A stretch of DNA of 64,000 bases from Anodontia alba (Eukaryota; Mollusca; Bivalvia; Lucinida; Lucinidae), in the NCBI GenBank assembly GCA_964016985.1, contig OZ024828.1:72661264-72725263 (forward strand), given 5' to 3'. Made by a program: the position numbers and the translations under genes. Below, piece by piece: positions 47,812-58,429 of the stretch. Position 1 is the first letter of the stretch, and each line of letters opens with the position of its first letter. The notes below the pieces were generated by a model. It ran no database searches, was not told the DNA's origin, and saw nothing but the letters and a program-made list of their open reading frames with translations.

Positions 47812-48399
47812 GTATGTTCACATTTTTGAAAAAAAAACTGAATCTGATAGTTTCGTATTTTGTTGTGTTCTGAATCGTCAAAGCATCCTTATTTCTGATA
47901 TCGACTTAATCTTTATTTCGCTCCTATCTTTATATAGTGCTGATGTTATTCATTTGTAATGCCCCCCCCCCCCCCCCCCACCCTGGGACAACTGGGTCCA
48001 TCCATTATATGTTAAAATAGAATTCCGCTCAAACCTGCTATAGAACGTGACTGATATTGCATTTCTCTTTTTTTTTCTAATGACCATATTAAATAAAACC
48101 CAGTCCGGAATGTTCTGATTTTAATTTGTTCTACAAGCATTCCATAGTTCGAAATGATTTGGTGTAGAAACGTTCTCTGCGGTGAAATGTGAATTCAAAC
48201 TATTGTAATTGTTCCTTTATGTCCGTCTACATATTTTAGGCTGATAATGATGATAACAATACTGTACAAATTATGACAAAGACCGTGTTAAAACGTTCTC
48301 TTATTTGAAATGTGCCTTGTTTGGTAACGACTCAAACATGCAATTATTCATCCAAAACGACCCTGCTAGTTTGATGGGTTTTTTTCCTGTAAATTACAG

Positions 48400-48513
48400 A
48401 GTGTCCCGCGTGTTCTGGTGTGAAAGTGTGTGTAGTTGACGGCGGATCCGCAATGTGTGTATGCCCATCTGGATATGTTGACGATGGCAGTGGAGGATGT
48501 ACGTCAGTACCTG
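48400..48513 (+). CDS. Exon b3, 6-Cys EGF module
   Basis: Acceptor TTACAG, donor GTATGG, 114 bp; same peptide as b1. Confidence 0.83.
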
Positions 48514-48889
48514 GTATGGTCACACTTTTGTAATTTGCAAATCATAGTAGTTGCTTGTTATTGTGATTTGAAACAAAAAGCTGGGTGGATGTAAAGGCTG
48601 ATCCGTGTCTTTGCTGGTTACACACGTCTAAGTGTAGGTTTTGTCGTCCGTTTGTTGATATGTAATTGTGACACTTAAAGGAAACACAAGTGTATATATT
48701 ACGTTGGTGTTCAACAGTATGTATTCCTTTTAGGGTATAGTACTTTTTCAGAAAGGGCTTAGTGTGAAGGAAGACAGACTTGAAGTTTGAAACGTTGCCC
48801 TTCTTTAAATTGTTGTGTTTTTTTTAAGTTCCGTTTGTATTCGATCACCAGCAATGACACTACAAGTTCCAATTCTTCTTAAATTTCAG

Positions 48890-48944
48890 GGTGTTCTGAG
48901 AATTCTGCAATAAAAGTGTGCATAGCTAAGGGTTTATTCGCTAC
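48890..48944 (+). pseudogene. Dead EGF exon psi2, unit 3
   Basis: Acceptor TTTCAG then CSENSAIKVC; truncated at GCTAC. Confidence 0.62.
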
Positions 48945-49499
48945 TTTTACTTTCGTAACAAAACAAATATGATATTTTCTGATTTTGATGTATTCTGAAT
49001 CGTCGAAGGACCTCTATTTCTGATTTTGATTTGGTCTGTATTTCGACCCCTATTTTTATATACTGCTGATGGTATTGAGTTGTGTTGTCCTAAGGAACTA
49101 TTGGGCCCATACATTATATGTAAAAATAGAATTCCGCTCAAACATGCTATTGAACGTGACTGTTATTACATTTTTCGTATGAGCATACTAAATAAAACCT
49201 AATTCGGTATGTTCTGATTTTAATTTGTTCTGTTTTTACAAGCCATCCATAGTTCGTATCAATTTTGGAGTAGGAACTTTCTCTCCGCTGAATATGAGTT
49301 CAAACTATTCTAATTGTTCCTTTTCGTTAGCCATCATATTTCAGGTTGATAATGATGATATCAATACTGTACAAATTATGACAAAGACTATGTTAAAACG
49401 TACTCTTAGTTGAAATGTGCCTTTTTTTAGAAACGGCCCATTTGTACTTATTATCCGAAACCACCCTGCTAATTGGATGTTTTTTTCTTTAAATTACAG

Positions 49500-49613
49500 A
49501 GTGTCCCGCGTGTTCTGGTGTGAAAGTATGTGTAGTTGACGGCGGATCCGCTATGTGTGTATGCCCATCTGGATATGTTGACGATGGCAGTGGAGGATGT
49601 ACGTCCGTACCTG
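49500..49613 (+). CDS. Exon c3, 6-Cys EGF module
   Basis: Acceptor TTACAG, donor GTACGT, 114 bp; same peptide as c1. Confidence 0.84.
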
Positions 49614-50195
49614 GTACGTTTACACTTTTGTAATTTGCAAATCATCGTACTTGCTTGTTATTGTGATTTTAAAAAGAAAAGTTGAGTGGATGTACAGGCT
49701 GATCCGAGTCTTTCCTGGTTATACAAGTCTAAGTGTAGGTTCTGTCGTGCGCTGGCTGATTTGTAATTGTGACACTGAAGGGAAACACGCGAATATATAT
49801 TATATTGGTGTTCAAGGTTATGTATTCCTTTTAAGGTATAGTCCTTTTTCCAGAGAGGGCTTAGTGTGAAGGAAGACAGACTTGAAGTTTTCAACGTTAT
49901 CCTTCTTGAAAATGGTCTTTTTTTCTACACAAGTTTACGTGTAGATTTTGTCGTGCGCTGACTCATTTGTAATTGTGACGCCTAAAGGAAACACTATATA
50001 TTACGTTGGTGATTAAGGTATGTACTTCTTTTAGCGTATAGTCTTTATTCAGTAAGGGCTTAGTGTGTAGGAAGACAGATTTGAAGTTTGAAACGTTACC
50101 CTTCTTTGAAATGTTTTTTTTTTTTTTTTTTACTGTTCGTGTGTATTCGATCGCCAGGAATGACACTGCAAGTTCCAATGTTTCTTAAATTTCAG

Positions 50196-50278
50196 GATAT
50201 TCTGAGAATTCTGGAATAAGAGTGTGCATAGCTGCGGGTTTATTCGCTACGTGTCAATGCCCACCTGGATATTTTGAC
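50196..50278 (+). pseudogene. Dead EGF exon psi1, unit 4
   Basis: Acceptor TTTCAG, YSENSGIRVC frame, interrupted by the MITE. Confidence 0.7.
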
Positions 50279-50557
50279 CATCACGAAGTCATGCCTATAT
50301 AATATTGACCCCATTAAACCCAACTTTTGTATAGTAATACTGGGGTTTACAGATGTATAACTAATTCTCTCTGCTTAAAACCATAGATTGTGGGTACTCG
50401 TTAGAATCTCATCGGTTTAGAACCGCCTTGCCAAGGCGGTACTAACTAGAACGCACAATCTGTTTTGAGCAGAAACATGAAAAATATCAGAGTTTTTTAT
50501 CTGAAAATTTTCAGTTCTTGGTGGTGAAATTATTTGAATAGGCATGTTTTCGTAATG
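50279..50557. mobile_element. MITE in psi1, unit 4
   Basis: 279 bp, same ends as in the other units. Confidence 0.8.
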
Positions 50558-50836
50558 CGACGGCATTGTTCTGATTTTAATTTGTTCTGTCTATAGAAAC
50601 GATCCATACTTCGGAATATGGTGGAGAAGGCTTAACTGGATTGAAACTATTCTAATTGTTCCTTTATGTCTGCCCACGTATCGTCGGTTAAATATGATAA
50701 CAGCGCTGAACAAATTATAATAAAGCCTGTGTTAAAACGTTGTCTCCGTTGAAATATGCGTTTATTGTCACTGCCCATATGTACTTATTCACACTAAACG
50801 ACACTGCTAGTTTGATGTTTTCTCTTTAATTTTCAG

Positions 50837-50950
50837 TGTGCCCCGCATGTTCTGGTATAAAAGTGTGTGTAGTTGTCGGTGGATCCGCTACATGTGAATG
50901 CCCATCTGGATATGTTGACGATGGCAGTGGTGGATGTATGTTAGTACCTG
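50837..50950 (+). CDS. Exon M4, 6-Cys EGF module
   Basis: Acceptor TTTCAG, donor GTATGT, 114 bp; same peptide as M1. Confidence 0.83.
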
Positions 50951-51538
50951 GTATGTTCACATTTTTGAAAAAAAAACTGAATCTGATAGTTTCGTATTTT
51001 GTTGTGTTCTGAATCGTCAAAGCATCCTTATTTCTGATATCGACTTAATCTTTATTTCGCTCCTATCTTTATATAGTGCTGATGTTATTCATTTGTAATG
51101 CCCCCCCCCCCCCCCCCCACCCTGGGACAACTGGGTCCATCCATTATATGTTAAAATAGAATTCCGCTCAAACCTGCTATAGAACGTGACTGATATTGCA
51201 TTTCTCTTTTTTTTTCTAATGACCATATTAAATAAAACCCAGTCCGGAATGTTCTGATTTTAATTTGTTCTACAAGCATTACATAGTTCGAAATGATTTG
51301 GTGTAGAAACGTTCTCTGCGGTGAAATGTGAATTCAAACTATTGTAATTGTTCCTTTATGTCCGTCTACATATTTTAGGCTGATAATGATGATAACAATA
51401 CTGTACAAATTATGACAAAGACCGTGTTAAAACGTTCTCTTATTTGAAATGTGCCTTGTTTGGTAACGACTCAAACATGCAATTATTCATCCAAAACGAC
51501 CCTGCTAGTTTGATGGGTTTTTTTCCTGTAAATTACAG

Positions 51539-51652
51539 AGTGTCCCGCGTGTTCTGGTGTGAAAGTGTGTGTAGTTGACGGCGGATCCGCAATGTGTGTA
51601 TGCCCATCTGGATATGTTGACGATGGCAGTGGAGGATGTACGTCAGTACCTG
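51539..51652 (+). CDS. Exon b4, 6-Cys EGF module
   Basis: Acceptor TTACAG, donor GTATGG, 114 bp; same peptide as b1. Confidence 0.83.
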
Positions 51653-52028
51653 GTATGGTCACACTTTTGTAATTTGCAAATCATAGTAGTTGCTTGTTAT
51701 TGTGATTTGAAACAAAAAGCTGGGTGGATGTAAAGGCTGATCCGTGTCTTTGCTGGTTACACACGTCTAAGTGTAGGTTTTGTCGTCCGTTTGTTGATAT
51801 GTAATTGTGACACTTAAAGGAAACACAAGTGTATATATTACGTTGGTGTTCAACAGTATGTATTCCTTTTAGGGTATAGTACTTTTTCAGAAAGGGCTTA
51901 GTGTGAAGGAAGACAGACTTGAAGTTTGAAACGTTGCCCTTCTTTAAATTGTTGTGTTTTTTTTAAGTTCCGTTTGTATTCGATCACCAGCAATGACACT
52001 ACAAGTTCCAATTCTTCTTAAATTTCAG

Positions 52029-52083
52029 GGTGTTCTGAGAATTCTGCAATAAAAGTGTGCATAGCTAAGGGTTTATTCGCTAC
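52029..52083 (+). pseudogene. Dead EGF exon psi2, unit 4
   Basis: Acceptor TTTCAG then CSENSAIKVC; truncated at GCTAC. Confidence 0.62.
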
Positions 52084-52638
52084 TTTTACTTTCGTAACAA
52101 AACAAATATGATATTTTCTGATTTTGATGTATTCTGAATCGTCGAAGGACCTCTATTTCTGATTTTGATTTGGTCTGTATTTCGACCCCTATTTTTATAT
52201 ACTGCTGATGGTATTGAGTTGTGTTGTCCTAAGGAACTATTGGGCCCATACATTATATGTAAAAATAGAATTCCGCTCAAACATGCTATTGAACGTGACT
52301 GTTATTACATTTTTCGTATGAGCATACTAAATAAAACCTAATTCGGTATGTTCTGATTTTAATTTGTTCTGTTTTTACAAGCCATCCATAGTTCGTATCA
52401 ATTTTGGAGTAGGAACTTTCTCTCCGCTGAATATGAGTTCAAACTATTCTAATTGTTCCTTTTCGTTAGCCATCATATTTCAGGTTGATAATGATGATAT
52501 CAATACTGTACAAATTATGACAAAGACTATGTTAAAACGTACTCTTAGTTGAAATGTGCCTTTTTTTAGAAACGGCCCATTTGTACTTATTATCCGAAAC
52601 CACCCTGCTAATTGGATGTTTTTTTCTTTAAATTACAG

Positions 52639-52752
52639 AGTGTCCCGCGTGTTCTGGTGTGAAAGTATGTGTAGTTGACGGCGGATCCGCTATGTGTGTA
52701 TGCCCATCTGGATATGTTGACGATGGCAGTGGAGGATGTACGTCCGTACCTG
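52639..52752 (+). CDS. Exon c4, 6-Cys EGF module
   Basis: Acceptor TTACAG, donor GTACGT, 114 bp; same peptide as c1. Confidence 0.84.
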
Positions 52753-53333
52753 GTACGTTTACACTTTTGTAATTTGCAAATCATCGTACTTGCTTGTTAT
52801 TGTGATTTTAAAAAGAAAAGTTGAGTGGATGTACAGGCTGATCCGAGTCTTTCCTGGTTATACAAGTCTAAGTGTAGGTTCTGTCGTGCGCTGGCTGATT
52901 TGTAATTGTGACACTGAAGGGAAACACGCGAATATATATTATATTGGTGTTCAAGGTTATGTATTCCTTTTAAGGTATAGTCCTTTTTCCAGAGAGGGCT
53001 TAGTGTGAAGGAAGACAGACTTGAAGTTTTCAACGTTATCCTTCTTGAAAATGGTCTTTTTTTCTACACAAGTTTACGTGTAGATTTTGTCGTGCGCTGA
53101 CTCATTTGTAATTGTGACGCCTAAAGGAAACACTATATATTACGTTGGTGATTAAGGTATGTACTTCTTTTAGCGTATAGTCTTTATTCAGTAAGGGCTT
53201 AGTGTGTAGGAAGACAGATTTGAAGTTTGAAACGTTACCCTTCTTTGAAATGTTTTTTTTTTTTTTTTTACTGTTCGTGTGTATTCGATCGCCAGGAATG
53301 ACACTGCAAGTTCCAATGTTTCTTAAATTTCAG

Positions 53334-53416
53334 GATATTCTGAGAATTCTGGAATAAGAGTGTGCATAGCTGCGGGTTTATTCGCTACGTGTCAATGCCC
53401 ACCTGGATATTTTGAC
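53334..53416 (+). pseudogene. Dead EGF exon psi1, unit 5
   Basis: Acceptor TTTCAG, YSENSGIRVC frame, interrupted by the MITE at 53417. Confidence 0.7.
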
Positions 53417-53695
53417 CATCACGAAGTCATGCCTATATAATATTGACCCCATTAAACCCAACTTTTGTATAGTAATACTGGGGTTTACAGATGTATAACT
53501 AATTCTCTCTGCTTAAAACCATAGATTGTGGGTACTCGTTAGAATCTCATCGGTTTAGAACCGCCTTGCCAAGGCGGTACTAACTAGAACGCACAATCTG
53601 TTTTGAGCAGAAACATGAAAAATATCAGAGTTTTTTATCTGAAAATTTTCAGTTCTTGGTGGTGAAATTATTTGAATAGGCATGTTTTCGTAATG
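53417..53695. mobile_element. MITE in psi1, unit 5
   Basis: 279 bp, same ends as in units 1-4. Confidence 0.8.
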
Positions 53696-53974
53696 CGACG
53701 GCATTGTTCTGATTTTAATTTGTTCTGTCTATAGAAACGATCCATACTTCGGAATATGGTGGAGAAGGCTTAACTGGATTGAAACTATTCTAATTGTTCC
53801 TTTATGTCTGCCCACGTATCGTCGGTTAAATATGATAACAGCGCTGAACAAATTATAATAAAGCCTGTGTTAAAACGTTGTCTCCGTTGAAATATGCGTT
53901 TATTGTCACTGCCCATATGTACTTATTCACACTAAACGACACTGCTAGTTTGATGTTTTCTCTTTAATTTTCAG

Positions 53975-54088
53975 TGTGCCCCGCATGTTCTGGTATAAAA
54001 GTGTGTGTAGTTGTCGGTGGATCCGCTACATGTGAATGCCCATCTGGATATGTTGACGATGGCAGTGGTGGATGTATGTTAGTACCTG
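53975..54088 (+). CDS. Exon M5, 6-Cys EGF module
   Basis: Acceptor TTTCAG, donor GTATGT, 114 bp; same peptide as M1. Confidence 0.83.
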
Positions 54089-54672
54089 GTATGTTCACAT
54101 TTTTGAAAAAAAAAACTGAATCTGATAGTTTCGTATTTTGATGTGTTCTGAATCGTCAAAGCATCCTTATTTCTGATTTTGACTTAATCTTTATTTCGCT
54201 CCTATCTTTATATGGTGCTGATGTTATTCATTTGTAATGCCCCCCCCCCCCCCCCCTGGGACAACTGGGTCCATCCATTATATATTAAAATAGAATTCCG
54301 CTCAAACCTGCTATAGAACGTGACTGATATTGCATTTCTCTTTTTTTTTCTAATGACCATATTAAATAAAACCCAGTCCGGAATGTTCTGATTTTAATTT
54401 GTTCTACAAGCATTCCATAGTTCGAAATGATTTGGTGTAGAAACGTTCTCTGCGGTGAAATGTGAATTCAAACTATTGTAATTGTTCCTTTATGTCCGTC
54501 TACATATTTTAGGCTGATAATGATGATAACAATACTGTACAAATTATGACAAAGACCGTGTTAAAACGTTCTCTTATTTGAAATGTGCCTTGTTTGGTAA
54601 CGGCTCAAACATGCAATTATTCATCCAAAACGACCCTGCTAGTTTGATGGGTTTTTTTCCTGTAAATTACAG

Positions 54673-54786
54673 AGTGTCCCGCGTGTTCTGGTGTGAAAGT
54701 GTGTGTAGTTGACGGCGGATCCGCAATGTGTGTATGCCCATCTGGATATGTTGACGATGGCAGTGGAGGATGTACGTCAGTACCTG
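54673..54786 (+). CDS. Exon b5, 6-Cys EGF module
   Basis: Acceptor TTACAG, donor GTATGT as in b0 rather than GTATGG, 114 bp; same peptide as b1. Confidence 0.83.
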
Positions 54787-55161
54787 GTATGTTCACACTT
54801 TTGTAATTTGCAAATCATAGTAGTTGCTTGTTATTGTGTATTGAAAAAAAAAGGTGGGTAGATGTAAAGGCTGATCCGTGTCTTTGCTGGTTACACACGT
54901 CTAAGTGTAGGTTTTGTCGTCCGTTTGTTGATATGTAATTGTGACACTTAAAGGAAACACAAGTGTATATATTACGTTGGTGTTCAACAGTATGTATTCC
55001 TTTTAGGGTATAGTACTTTTTCAGAAAGGGCTTAGTGTGAAGGAAGACAGACTTGAAGTTTGAAACGTTGCCCTTCTTTAAATTGTTTTTTTTTTTTAAG
55101 TTCCGTTTGTATTCGATCACCAGCAATGACACTTCAAGTTCCAATTCTTCTTAAACTTCAG

Positions 55162-55216
55162 GGTGTTCTGAGAATTCTGCAATAAAAGTGTGCATAGCTG
55201 AGGGTTTATTCGCTAC
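55162..55216 (+). pseudogene. Dead EGF exon psi2, unit 5
   Basis: Acceptor here is CTTCAG. The frame reads CSENSAIKVCIAEGLFAT (Glu instead of Lys, as in unit 0) and breaks off at GCTAC. Confidence 0.62.
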
Positions 55217-55767
55217 TTTTACTTTCGTAACAAAACAAATATGATATTTTCTGATTTTGATGTATTCTGAATCGTCGAAGGACCTCTATTTCTGATTTTG
55301 ATTTGGTCTGTATTTCGACCCCTATTTTTATATACTGCTGATGGTATTGAGTTGTGTTGTCCTAAGGAACTATTGGGCCCATACATTATATGTAAAAATA
55401 GAATTCCGCTCAAACATGCTATTGAACGTGACTGTTATTACATTTTTCGTATGAGCATACTAAATAAAACCTAATCCGGTATGTTCTGATTTTAATTTGT
55501 TCTGTTTTTACAAGCCATCCATAGTTCGAATAATTTGGAGTAGGAACTTTCTCTCCGCTGCATATGAGTTCAAACTATTCTAATTGTTCCTTTTCGTTAG
55601 CCATCATATTTCAGGTTGATAATGATGATATCAATACTGTACAAATTATGACAAAGACTATGTTAAAACGTACTCTTAGTTGAAATGTGCCTTTTTTAGA
55701 AACGGCCCATTTGTACTTATTATCCGAAACCACCCTGCTAATTTGATGTTTTTTCTTTAAATTACAG

Positions 55768-55881
55768 AGTGTCCCGCGTGTTCTGGTGTGAAAGTGTGTG
55801 TAGTTGACGGTGGATCCGCAATGTGTGTATGCCCATCTGGATATGTTGACGATGGCAGTGGAGGATGTACGTCAGTACCTG
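55768..55881 (+). CDS. Exon c5, chimeric 6-Cys EGF module
   Basis: Acceptor TTACAG with c-type intron upstream, but the exon has b-type codons (GTG, GCA, TCA) plus GGT for one Gly, and the donor is GTATGT. 114 bp, same peptide as b1 and c1. The downstream intron matches the intron after E1, so the exon is a recombination joint. Confidence 0.83.
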
Positions 55882-56235
55882 GTATGTTCACACGTTTTTT
55901 TTTTAATTTGCAAATCATCGTAGTTGCTTGTTATTTTGATTTGAAAACAGAAAATGTATCTGATAAGTTCTAAATTGATGTGTTCTGCATCTTCATAGGA
56001 CCCCTGCTTCAGAATATTTTGTGATTGCAGCAGCATTCGTCAAGTTCTTGTGTGTGGGCCGTCGTTGAACAACCACCATACTTCTATAAAGTGCTGATGA
56101 TTTTTGATTGTATAGTCCTCAGCAGCGACAATTGAGCCCAAATATTATATAGGAAAACAATTAAGCTCTAAACTATTAGGGAACGTTACATTTTTCATTG
56201 TTTCTACTGAACATACTATATAAAACCGAGTCTGG

Positions 56236-56600
56236 AAGAGGAAACCGACAAATCTAAACAAGCACAAACCGAACAAACATACGAAAAGCACTAAGATTAG
56301 CTCTCTCTTCCCCAAGCGAGGTAATCGCAATACTAAAAGGACTGAAAAACACAAGAACAAAATGACACACGGAAAGACACACGGAAAGACATACAAGAAA
56401 TCGCCTCGTATAATAAACCACAAAGCAACAAAGAGTAAGACTAACACCGGGACCACCGCCTTAAAACGGTCGGTAGAGCAAACCACCGGGGGGTTTAAAG
56501 CACTTTTACAGCTAACTAACTTCTCCCTAGGTCCCGATGCTACTCTTAATACAGAAATACATAAAAATTCGGTTCGCATAAAGGCTCCCAACTCAGTCAA
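56236..56600 (-). pseudogene. Hydrophobic ORF 3' of Penelope RT, copy 2
   Basis: Contains VVPVLVLLFVALWFIIRGD, VILFLCFSVLLVLRLPRLG and ELILVLFVCLFGLCLFRFVG. Compared with the copy at 34600-34943 it has extra VFPC and VLL segments, in each case without breaking the frame. Function unknown. Confidence 0.4.
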
Positions 56601-56759
56601 TGCATCAAAGCGAAAACATAAAAATCAAATTAATCACTATAATAAACAAAGACGAGTACTCATGGCTAATTCTACTGTATGTAAATGAAAACCAATAGTT
56701 GAACCACGGCGGGCCAAGCCAAAGACAAATCGTCAAGCCCCAACCCACTGGTTAAAGTT

Positions 56760-57270
56760 TTACGAAGAGGCCGTCATTGAGTCTGAGGCCCGAACCGCCG
56801 TCGTGCAATTAAAGAGTGAAGCATAGCCATCAACAATGATTGGGTTGACAACTAGGCATGCAGTCTGCCGCATAATATCCAGGCTATAGCCAATTCTTTT
56901 ATAACGGTTAATAAGTTTTCTGAATTGCTCCGAAAAGTTAGATTTACCTACAATTTTTCTAAATCTGTACACTAAGTCACCATAAAATTCGGGTTCCGAT
57001 ATACCTTGTTGCAGAAGTGTTTTCAGACTGACGCTATATTTTTCAAACAAGGCACTGTGTCTGCGATAAAATTTCGAAAACGCCTTAATTTAGAAGCCTG
57101 AAAGTTTAAAATAACGATAGCCCTGCCTAAGAAGTTTGGCAGTAAGGGCTTTATTACGGTAGTTAAAGTCAATAAGATTTGAAGAAGCTCTGGCGAATCT
57201 TATAAGTTGAGATATGTATACCCATAATGAGGTACGCCGGGGGACATCGCCATCCAGAAAAGGGAAATTC
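56760..57270 (-). pseudogene. Penelope RT C-terminal region, with duplicated segment
   Basis: Reads RIGYSLDIMRQTACLVV and ISEPEFYGDLVYRFRKIVG towards the end of the element, ending ASDSMTASS. Upstream (57090-57270) the segment FNYRNKALTAKLLRQGY to FPFLDG occurs a second time relative to 57271-57545, a partial tandem duplication of roughly 290 bp that breaks the protein. Confidence 0.75.
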
Positions 57271-58068
57271 ACCGTAAAAGTCTGGTTCCGATATACTTTG
57301 TTGCAGAAGTGTTTTCAGACTGATGCTATATTTTTCTAACAAGGCACTGTGTCTGCGATAAAATTTCGAAAACGCCTTACGAAGTTTAAAATAACGATAG
57401 CCCTGACTAAGAAGTTTGGCAGTAAGGGCTTTATTACGGTAGTTAAAGTCACTAAGATTAGAAGAAGCACTGGCGAATCTAATAAGTTGAGATATGTATA
57501 CCCCATATGAGGTACGCCGGGGGACATCGCCATCCAGAAAAGGGAAATTGACTATATCAAAATCAAAATCGTCCCGTTTATCATAGATTTTGGTGAAAAC
57601 TGTACCATTAGATATACATAGATTCAAATCCAAAAAAGGTGCTTTGGTATCGGAAGAATTTGCTCTATTTAATTGGAGTTCTGTAGGGTATATCCGATCC
57701 ACCATTTGGTCAAAGTAAATATTGTCAATATTGTATAAATTGTCAAGGTATCTTGAAGTTAAATTGAAAGCCTCAATAATGTCAGCCTGATTTTCACGTG
57801 AGAGAGACTTCATGAAATTTCTCTCATAACAAAAAAGAAACAAATCTGCAACAAGAGGAGCACAATTAGTTCCCATCGGAATACCAATAGTTTGTCTATA
57901 AAGTTTAGTTCCAAATCTAATAAAAATATTATCCAAAAGATAAACAAGGGCATCGCAGACTTTTTGACACGACCATAAATTGTGATTATTATATACATCA
58001 GAAGTGAAAAAAGCACATTCTTCGTTGCAAGCCAAATATTGGGTAGCTCTTTCCAAAGAAGGCGGCAA
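57169..58068 (-). pseudogene. Penelope-type reverse transcriptase, main frame (about 299 aa)
   Basis: Motifs in order: FTSDVYNNHNLW, then QTIGIPMGTNCAPLVADL (RT motif B-like; residues about 60-80), then the catalytic position SRYLDNLYNI (about residue 108), NIYFDQMVDRIYPTELQ, APFLDLNLCISNGTVF, YDKRDDFDFDIVNFPF, SYGVYISQLIRFA and FNYRNKALTAKLLSQGY, YRRHSALLEKYS. The second Asp of the YLDD active site is Asn, so this copy is catalytically dead. The N-terminal part is missing and the C-terminus runs off into a duplicated segment. Confidence 0.85.
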
Positions 58069-58085
58069 TTCTGTTACAATTCTTT

Positions 58086-58199
58086 TTTTTTAACTCTCCG
58101 TAACATGATGCGCAGAGGGTCGGGGAGGACCATCCCTCCACACATCTTACACACATCTTACAATGATACAAAGCAATATGATATTATAAGCTTTCACTC

Positions 58200-58281
<82 letters not shown>

Positions 58282-58429
58282 CATATATATATTACTCCTG
58301 TGAAAAATGCTTACTTCATGCATATTAAGAATGTAGATATTGGGAAGAATTATATAGGAATAACAGAAAGAAAAAGAAAGAAGTTGGGTAGGATAGACAG
58401 AGAAAGTGTGGGATGAGAGCGCAACACCG
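58086..58429. repeat. Low complexity with long (TA)n run
   Basis: A TA microsatellite with interspersed TG spans about 58203-58290. No gene. Confidence 0.9.

Larger units (their letters stand above)
47057..50195. repeat. 3.14-kb tandem unit 3
   Basis: Near-identical to units 2 and 4. It shares with unit 4 a poly-C ending in A (47963-47980), TTGTTGTG instead of TTGATGTG after M, and an AATTGGATG change before exon c. Confidence 0.93.
50196..53333. repeat. 3.14-kb tandem unit 4
   Basis: Shares its marker substitutions with unit 3, indicating that units 3 and 4 are the most recent duplicates. The poly-T is short here (about 50115-50131 upstream; 53252-53270 downstream). Confidence 0.93.
53334..55881. 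repeat. 3.14-kb tandem unit 5 (last, incomplete)
   Basis: Runs as the other units up to exon c5, after which the sequence switches to the type that follows E1. It is slightly more diverged than units 1-4 (for example TGATTTTGACTTAATC, GTATGTTCAC after b5, AATAATTTGGAG before c5). Confidence 0.92.
56236..58085 (-). mobile_element. Penelope-type element (family 1), longest copy
   Basis: The insertion edge at about 56236 is defined by comparison with the empty site near 36752 (CATACTATATAAAACCG-type flank). The minus strand carries an RT frame (57169-58068), a second copy of the C-terminal region (56760-57270) and a hydrophobic ORF at the 3' end. The right edge near 58085 is an AT/T-run and is approximate. 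No GIY-YIG endonuclease motif is seen, so the element is incomplete or of an endonuclease-less type. Confidence 0.82.

Noticed and set aside
37713..55881. Regular spacing considered as a CRISPR-like or bacterial repeat system
   Set aside because: Units are 3.14 kb with spliced EGF exons and eukaryotic transposons; nothing prokaryotic.
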